Source of the DNA: CAMQRS01 sp964370645
GTDB lineage: Bacteria > Bacillota_I > Bacilli_A > Erysipelotrichales > Erysipelotrichaceae
Assembly: GCA_964370645.1 (NCBI GenBank)
Contig: CAYJJS010000029.1
Coordinates: 1 to 24,682, forward strand
Reading direction: 5' to 3'
Length of the DNA stretch: 24,682 bases
The notes beneath the pieces are model-generated. The model was not told where the DNA came from and made no database searches. It saw only the letters and a program-made list of their open reading frames with translations. Below, piece by piece: positions 20,909 to 24,682 of this stretch; positions within the stretch are counted from its first letter, which is position 1; each line of letters opens with the position of its first letter. The translations under genes and the position numbers were made by a program.

Positions 20909-21813
20909 TGGATTTAGATGTTGTTTTTAGTGCGTTGGCAGATGTGAAGAAAGATGAAAAAATCTCTAAGCATACAACGTTTCGAATTGGTGGAGAAGCG
21001 AAGTATTTTTTGTATCCAAAAAACACTTTGTTTTTAAGTAGAATTATTGAAGTGTGTAAAGAAGTGGATTTGCCATATAAAGTTTTAGGTAAAGGAAGCA
21101 ATGTATTGTGGATGGATGAATACTTTGATGGAGTAGTTATTTGTTTAGATCGTTATTTTAATGAAGTAGCATTCGCGAAAGAGGAAGTGTTTGCGCAAGC
21201 AGGTATTTCCTTAATTTTACTAGCTCATGAAGCATTGCAACATTCTTTGAGTGGATTAGAGTTTGCAAGTGGTATTCCTGCGACTTTAGGTGGCGCCTTA
21301 TTTATGAATGCAGGTGCATATAAGAGTTCAATGAGTGATATTGTAATTGCTGTACAAGTGCTTAAAGAGGGTGAAATTGTATGGTTACAGTTGGATGAAA
21401 TGGAGTATGGATATCGTCATTCTATACTTCATGCACACCGAGATTGGATTGTGTTAGGCGCTCGCTTACGTCTTCAAAAAGGGGAGCAAGTAGAAATTAA
21501 AGAACTTATGGATGCGAGAAGAGTTAGAAGAATGGATTCACAGCCACTACATTTACCAAATGCAGGTAGCGTGTTTGCTAATGATGTTGCTCATGCAGCG
21601 TGGAGCTTGATTGAACAATCAGGTATGCGAGGAGTTCAAATTGGTGGTGCGCAAATCAGTGAGAAACATGCCAATTTTATTGTGAATGTTGATGATGCAA
21701 ATGCGAAAGATGTACTTAGTTTAGTGAAGCAAGTGCGTCATAAAGTAGAAGAAGAATTTGATGTGCAATTGAAGATGGAAATTGAATATTTTACAGGTGA
21801 GTATGATGATTAA
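20905..21813 (+). CDS. murB: UDP-N-acetylenolpyruvoylglucosamine reductase MurB
   Basis: A 302-residue FAD enzyme that reduces enolpyruvyl-UDP-GlcNAc to UDP-MurNAc with NADPH. FAD-binding residues are in TTFRIGGEAKYF (24-35), GKGSNVLW (62-69) and SGLEFASGIPATLGGALFMNAGAY (116-139). The proton-donating serine is Ser222 in PNAGSVFAN. GGAQISEKHANFIVN (247-261) is the conserved C-terminal block. AAGAGG lies 7 nt before the ATG at 20905, which overlaps the murG stop. The order murG-murB-divIB matches B. subtilis. Confidence 0.95.
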   Translation: MMDLDVVFSALADVKKDEKISKHTTFRIGGEAKYFLYPKNTLFLSRIIEVCKEVDLPYKVLGKGSNVLWMDEYFDGVVICLDRYFNEVAFAKEEVFAQAGISLILLAHEALQHSLSGLEFASGIPATLGGALFMNAGAYKSSMSDIVIAVQVLKEGEIVWLQLDEMEYGYRHSILHAHRDWIVLGARLRLQKGEQVEIKELMDARRVRRMDSQPLHLPNAGSVFANDVAHAAWSLIEQSGMRGVQIGGAQISEKHANFIVNVDDANAKDVLSLVKQVRHKVEEEFDVQLKMEIEYFTGEYDD

Positions 21814-22564
21814 TATTGATGAAGTGATGGAGCAAGATGAATTTGAAAAGCGCGAGGCACTCATAAAAAGACAAAAGGCATTGAGAAAAAAACGAAAGCG
21901 AAGATTTCGCCTTTCGTTGTTTTTGTTTGTATTGCTGATAGTTGCGGTTTATGTATTTTCTCCTGTTTCCAATTTGAATATCATTCATGTGAATGGAAAT
22001 AAAATTTATAATGAAGAAGAAGTGATTGAGATTGCTGAAGTGGTTGAAGGCAATAAGACAATTACATATATTCCTCATTTTGTTGAACAAAAATTAGAAG
22101 CTGATTCGTTAATCAAAGAAGCTTATGTAAGTACTGATTTTTTCAATCGTTTAAACATTGAAATCGTTGAAGAAAAAGGGGTTGCCTATTATTCTAAAGA
22201 AGGACAACATTACATATTGTTGGAAAACGGTGAAGAAATTTTAGTAAGTGAAATGAAAGATGTAATTGAATTGCCTTATTTAGTGGATTTGGATGAAGCA
22301 CAAAGAAAGCTCTTTGTTGAGGGTGCAAAAGAGGTTGCACCGTCGGATTTAGCGCTTGTTTCTGAAGTGTCGCATTACAGCACAAGCTATGATAAAAATA
22401 TGGTGGAGATGTTGATGCAAGATGGATTGAAGGTACGTTCTACTATGGATGGGATTGCTTTGTTAGAATATTATACAGATACAGTAAAAGGAATTACAAG
22501 TAGTGATAAATGTATAATGTTTATTGAAGAAACGAATACAATTGCAACACAAAGTTGTGATTGA
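21806..22564 (+). CDS. divIB: Cell-division protein DivIB/FtsQ
   Basis: A 252-residue bitopic protein of the divisome. A basic cytoplasmic segment (KKRKRRFR) precedes one transmembrane helix of about 20 residues, a POTRA domain (NLNIIHVNGNKIYNEEEV onwards) and a beta domain. It stabilises the FtsL-DivIC complex and helps control septal synthesis. The start is between two adjacent ATGs at 21803 and 21806; AGGTGA (21795-21800) is 5 nt from the second, so 21806 is used. It overlaps the end of murB by 8 nt. The C-terminal gamma region is short. Confidence 0.9.
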   Translation: MINIDEVMEQDEFEKREALIKRQKALRKKRKRRFRLSLFLFVLLIVAVYVFSPVSNLNIIHVNGNKIYNEEEVIEIAEVVEGNKTITYIPHFVEQKLEADSLIKEAYVSTDFFNRLNIEIVEEKGVAYYSKEGQHYILLENGEEILVSEMKDVIELPYLVDLDEAQRKLFVEGAKEVAPSDLALVSEVSHYSTSYDKNMVEMLMQDGLKVRSTMDGIALLEYYTDTVKGITSSDKCIMFIEETNTIATQSCD

Positions 22565-22594
22565 GAATTTAGTATGTATAAAAACGGATAAATG

Positions 22595-22603
22595 TGATAT
22601 AAT
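22595..22603 (+). promoter_or_regulatory. Extended -10 promoter of yloU-yloV
   Basis: TGA-TATAAT is a perfect extended -10; the -35 candidate TGTATA (22575-22580, 17-nt spacing) is weak. It separates the yloU-yloV pair from the cell-division genes. Confidence 0.78.
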
Positions 22604-22628
22604 TTTAAAGATACAATGGAGGTCAGTT

Positions 22629-22988
22629 ATGTCAGTAACAAAAAATACAAAATTAGGAGAAATTAGAGTTTCTAAAGAAGCGATAACGAATCTAACCGGT
22701 GGAGTTGTTAGTGAATGTTATGGTGTCGTTGGAATGGCTTCGCAAAAAATGCTTAAAGATGGATTGGCAGAGTTGTTAAAGAAAGAAAATTATGCTAGAG
22801 GTGTTGTCGTAAAAGAGGATCAAGATGGTTTACAACTTGATTTATATATCATTGTCTCTTACGGTGTAAAAATATCTGAAGTAGTTGTGGAAATACAAAA
22901 GAAAGTTAAGTATGTGTTAGAAAAAACAATTGAAGTACAGGTGAACAGTGTAAATGTGTACGTTCAAGGTGTTAAGGTAATTGAATAG
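22629..22988 (+). CDS. yloU: Asp23/Gls24 family protein YloU
   Basis: A 119-residue Asp23/Gls24 (DUF322) protein with the typical G-x-I-x-V-S-x-E-A-I (10-19) opening, a central YGVVGMAS (31-38) and a C-terminal VNVYVQGVKV strand. Members associate with the membrane or cell envelope and respond to alkaline or wall stress. YloU almost always precedes yloV, as here. The frame is open upstream to 22524, but TGGAGG 6 nt before the ATG at 22629 and the promoter at 22595 set the start. yloV begins 9 nt after its stop. Confidence 0.93.
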   Translation: MSVTKNTKLGEIRVSKEAITNLTGGVVSECYGVVGMASQKMLKDGLAELLKKENYARGVVVKEDQDGLQLDLYIIVSYGVKISEVVVEIQKKVKYVLEKTIEVQVNSVNVYVQGVKVIE

Positions 22989-22997
22989 GTGAACGTG

Positions 22998-24608
22998 ATG
23001 GAAAATATTAATGGAATATTATTTAAGAGCATGCTGGAGAGTGGATCAAATAATTTAATGAATCAATTTGCATATATTGATTCATTAAATGTATTTCCTG
23101 TACCAGATGGTGATACCGGTACGAATATGTCGTTGACATTTAGCGCAGGTGTTGCAGATGCTTTGAAAGCAAATAGTGATACAGTAGGCGATATTGCCAA
23201 AGCTTTGTCGAAAGGATTGTTGATGGGAGCTAGAGGAAACTCTGGAGTTATCTTATCTCAAATTTTTAGAGGAGTGTATCAAGCAATTGATACAAATGAA
23301 ACAATTAATCCACTCCAGTTAGCAAATGCATTTGTGAATGGAAGTCGTGTTGCTTATAAAGCAGTTATGAGACCTGTAGAGGGTACGATTTTAACGGTTA
23401 TTAGAGAAGCTAGTGATTATACATTTTTACATATTTCAAATCAACCAGATGCAACATTGGTTGATGTTATGGAAAAGTTAGTAGAAGAAGCTAAAATATC
23501 TTTGGATGGGACACCAGAATTATTACCGGTCCTTAAAGAAGTAGGTGTAGTAGATAGTGGTGGAGCAGGGTTGTTGGTTATCTTAGAGGGAATGCTAAGT
23601 GTTTTAAAAGGTAAGTCGATTGCCTTGTTAGATGTTTCAAAACAAACTTCAACAATGAGTGCTAGCAATATGGAAAGTGATGAATTTGGATATTGTACAG
23701 AGTTTATCATTCGTTTAAATGAAGAAAGTATACGTTCTTTTTCGGAAAGTACTTTGCGAGATACATTATCAAAACTTGGAGATTCTATCGTTGTAGTTCA
23801 AGATGAAGATATTGTGAAAGTACATATTCATACATTGACTCCTGGAGACGCATTAAATGCTGGTCAAGTGTATGGAGAATTTGCAAAGTTAAAAATTGAA
23901 AATATGCAGGAACAGCATGAAAATATTATATCGGATACAACTACAAATGAGCCAAGTGAATACGCTTTAATTGCGGTTGCAGCGGGTGAGGGTTTATCTG
24001 ATATGTTTAAAGAGTTACGTGTATCACATATTATTAGTGGTGGGCAAACGATGAATCCTTCTACTGAAGATTTTGTAGAGGCAATTAAAAATGCAAATGC
24101 TAAACAAGTTTATATTTTACCAAATAACTCTAATATTATTTTGGCAGCTCAACAAGCTGCGCAAGTTATGGAAGAATATAACGTTTCTGTAATACCATCT
24201 AAAAGCATTCCACAAGGGCTTTGTGCTTGTATGATGTTTAATCCTGAGGTAGATGCACAAACCAATGTGAATGAAATGAGTAATGCATTAACAAGTGTAA
24301 AGACAGGTCAAGTTACGTATGCGATTAAAGATACAACGTTTGAAGGAATGGAAATTAAAGCAAACGATTATATGGGTATTTTTGAGAAAGATATTGTAGT
24401 TTCACTTTCAGATAAGCAAAAAACAGTTTTCCAATTATTGGATGCTATGATGGATGAAGAAAGTGAAATTGTAACATTAATTGCTGGAGAAGACACTAGT
24501 GAAGATGAAATGAATGCAGTAGTGGAATACATTGAAGAAAAAGGTGTTGAGGTTGAATTGACTGAAGGAAATCAACCTGTGTATTCATATATCATTGGAG
24601 TAGAATAG
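22998..24608 (+). CDS. yloV: YloV/FakA-like DAK-domain kinase
   Basis: A 536-residue protein of the FakA/YloV family. The N-terminal DhaL-type kinase domain has the Mg-ATP motif PDGDTGTNM (36-44) and GARGNSGVILSQ (77-88). A linker and a C-terminal FakA domain with SGGQTMNPS and ILPNNSNI segments follow. In Staphylococcus, FakA phosphorylates fatty acids held by a FakB (DegV-family) protein, feeding exogenous fatty acids into phospholipid. No fakB is visible here. Earlier annotations call the family a DAK phosphatase. A GTG at 22989 is in phase, but AGGTGA (22987-22992) is 5 nt from the ATG at 22998, which is preferred. A strong terminator follows. Confidence 0.93.
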   Translation: MENINGILFKSMLESGSNNLMNQFAYIDSLNVFPVPDGDTGTNMSLTFSAGVADALKANSDTVGDIAKALSKGLLMGARGNSGVILSQIFRGVYQAIDTNETINPLQLANAFVNGSRVAYKAVMRPVEGTILTVIREASDYTFLHISNQPDATLVDVMEKLVEEAKISLDGTPELLPVLKEVGVVDSGGAGLLVILEGMLSVLKGKSIALLDVSKQTSTMSASNMESDEFGYCTEFIIRLNEESIRSFSESTLRDTLSKLGDSIVVVQDEDIVKVHIHTLTPGDALNAGQVYGEFAKLKIENMQEQHENIISDTTTNEPSEYALIAVAAGEGLSDMFKELRVSHIISGGQTMNPSTEDFVEAIKNANAKQVYILPNNSNIILAAQQAAQVMEEYNVSVIPSKSIPQGLCACMMFNPEVDAQTNVNEMSNALTSVKTGQVTYAIKDTTFEGMEIKANDYMGIFEKDIVVSLSDKQKTVFQLLDAMMDEESEIVTLIAGEDTSEDEMNAVVEYIEEKGVEVELTEGNQPVYSYIIGVE

Positions 24609-24610
24609 TA

Positions 24611-24642
24611 AAAAAAGATTGAGTTTGAACTCAATCTTTTTT
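24611..24642 (+). terminator. Terminator after yloV
   Basis: A perfect 13-bp stem, AAAAAAGATTGAG (24611-24623) with CTCAATCTTTTTT (24630-24642), has a 6-nt TTTGAA loop. The symmetrical A and T runs would let it act on both strands. Confidence 0.92.
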
Positions 24643-24672
24643 AATGCATACAAAATAATATGTTTTATTGTG

Positions 24673-24681
24673 TGATAAAAT
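24673..24681 (+). promoter_or_regulatory. Possible extended -10 promoter at the window edge
   Basis: TGATAAAAT is the same nine bases as the -10 proposed before the secreted-protein gene (17487-17495). It presumably drives the next gene beyond the window, which cannot be seen. No -35 is evident. Confidence 0.45.
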
Positions 24682-24682
24682 G

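Noticed and set aside
1..24682. CRISPR arrays, tRNA or rRNA genes, transposases, phage genes
   Set aside because: No regularly spaced repeats, no tRNA-like cloverleaf or CCA ends, and no integrase, transposase or phage motifs in any frame read.

Overview
The window is low-G+C, densely coded chromosomal DNA from a Bacillota (Firmicutes) bacterium. Strong AGGAGG-type ribosome binding sites are used throughout, and several blocks follow Bacillus subtilis gene order. A NadD-YqeK fusion, a type III glutamine synthetase, a SigK-like sigma factor and a class B sortase together suggest the Erysipelotrichia or a close relative. That placement is an inference from gene content, not from a database comparison. 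There are no rRNA or tRNA genes, insertion sequences or CRISPR arrays.

Layout. (1) 3-233: the C-terminal end of a repeat-containing, sortase-anchored surface protein with an APSTG sorting signal. (2) 347-1039: an SdpI/DUF1648 membrane protein, then about 310 bp that hold at most tiny ORFs, a palindrome and a terminator. (3) 1354-2262 (+) and 2272-4857 (-): a thioredoxin-reductase-like flavoprotein lacking the CxxC pair, and a Ca2+ P-type ATPase. They converge on one bidirectional terminator that contains both stop codons. (4) 4960-7635 (-): an apparent three-gene operon of SigK-like sigma factor, orphan ATP-grasp ligase and orphan esterase, the most system-like uncharacterised unit here. (5) 7725-13988 (+): a tightly packed ten-gene run, yqeG-yqeH-yhbY-nadD/yqeK-rsfS-yqeM-mtnN-tseB-like-dnaD-nth. 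It joins the B. subtilis ribosome-assembly/NAD cluster to its dnaD-nth cluster. (6) 14059-14241 (+): a small two-helix membrane protein. (7) 14304-16391 (-): glnN, whose leader carries a terminator-like hairpin, divergent from (8) srtB at 16569-17372 (+). (9) 17516-18233 (+): an accessory-looking pair, a secreted glycine/alanine-rich protein and a small membrane protein, behind a promoter whose spacer contains an A8-G7 homopolymer. About 395 bp of AT-rich noncoding DNA follows. (10) 18629-24608 (+): cell-division and wall genes ftsW/spoVE-murG-murB-divIB, then yloU (Asp23) and yloV (FakA-like), closed by a strong terminator.

How it works together. The core genes serve ribosome assembly (YqeH, YhbY, RsfS), NAD synthesis and Ap4A turnover, SAM by-product recycling, replication initiation and repair, and septal peptidoglycan synthesis. 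The surface protein and SrtB are plausible substrate and enzyme. Seven sites match an extended -10 promoter (TGn plus TATAAT-like) with weak -35 elements, while glnN and the Ca2+ ATPase have good -35 boxes. The best candidates for undescribed biology are the SigK/ATP-grasp/esterase operon, the possibly phase-variable secreted-protein pair, and the glnN leader hairpin.
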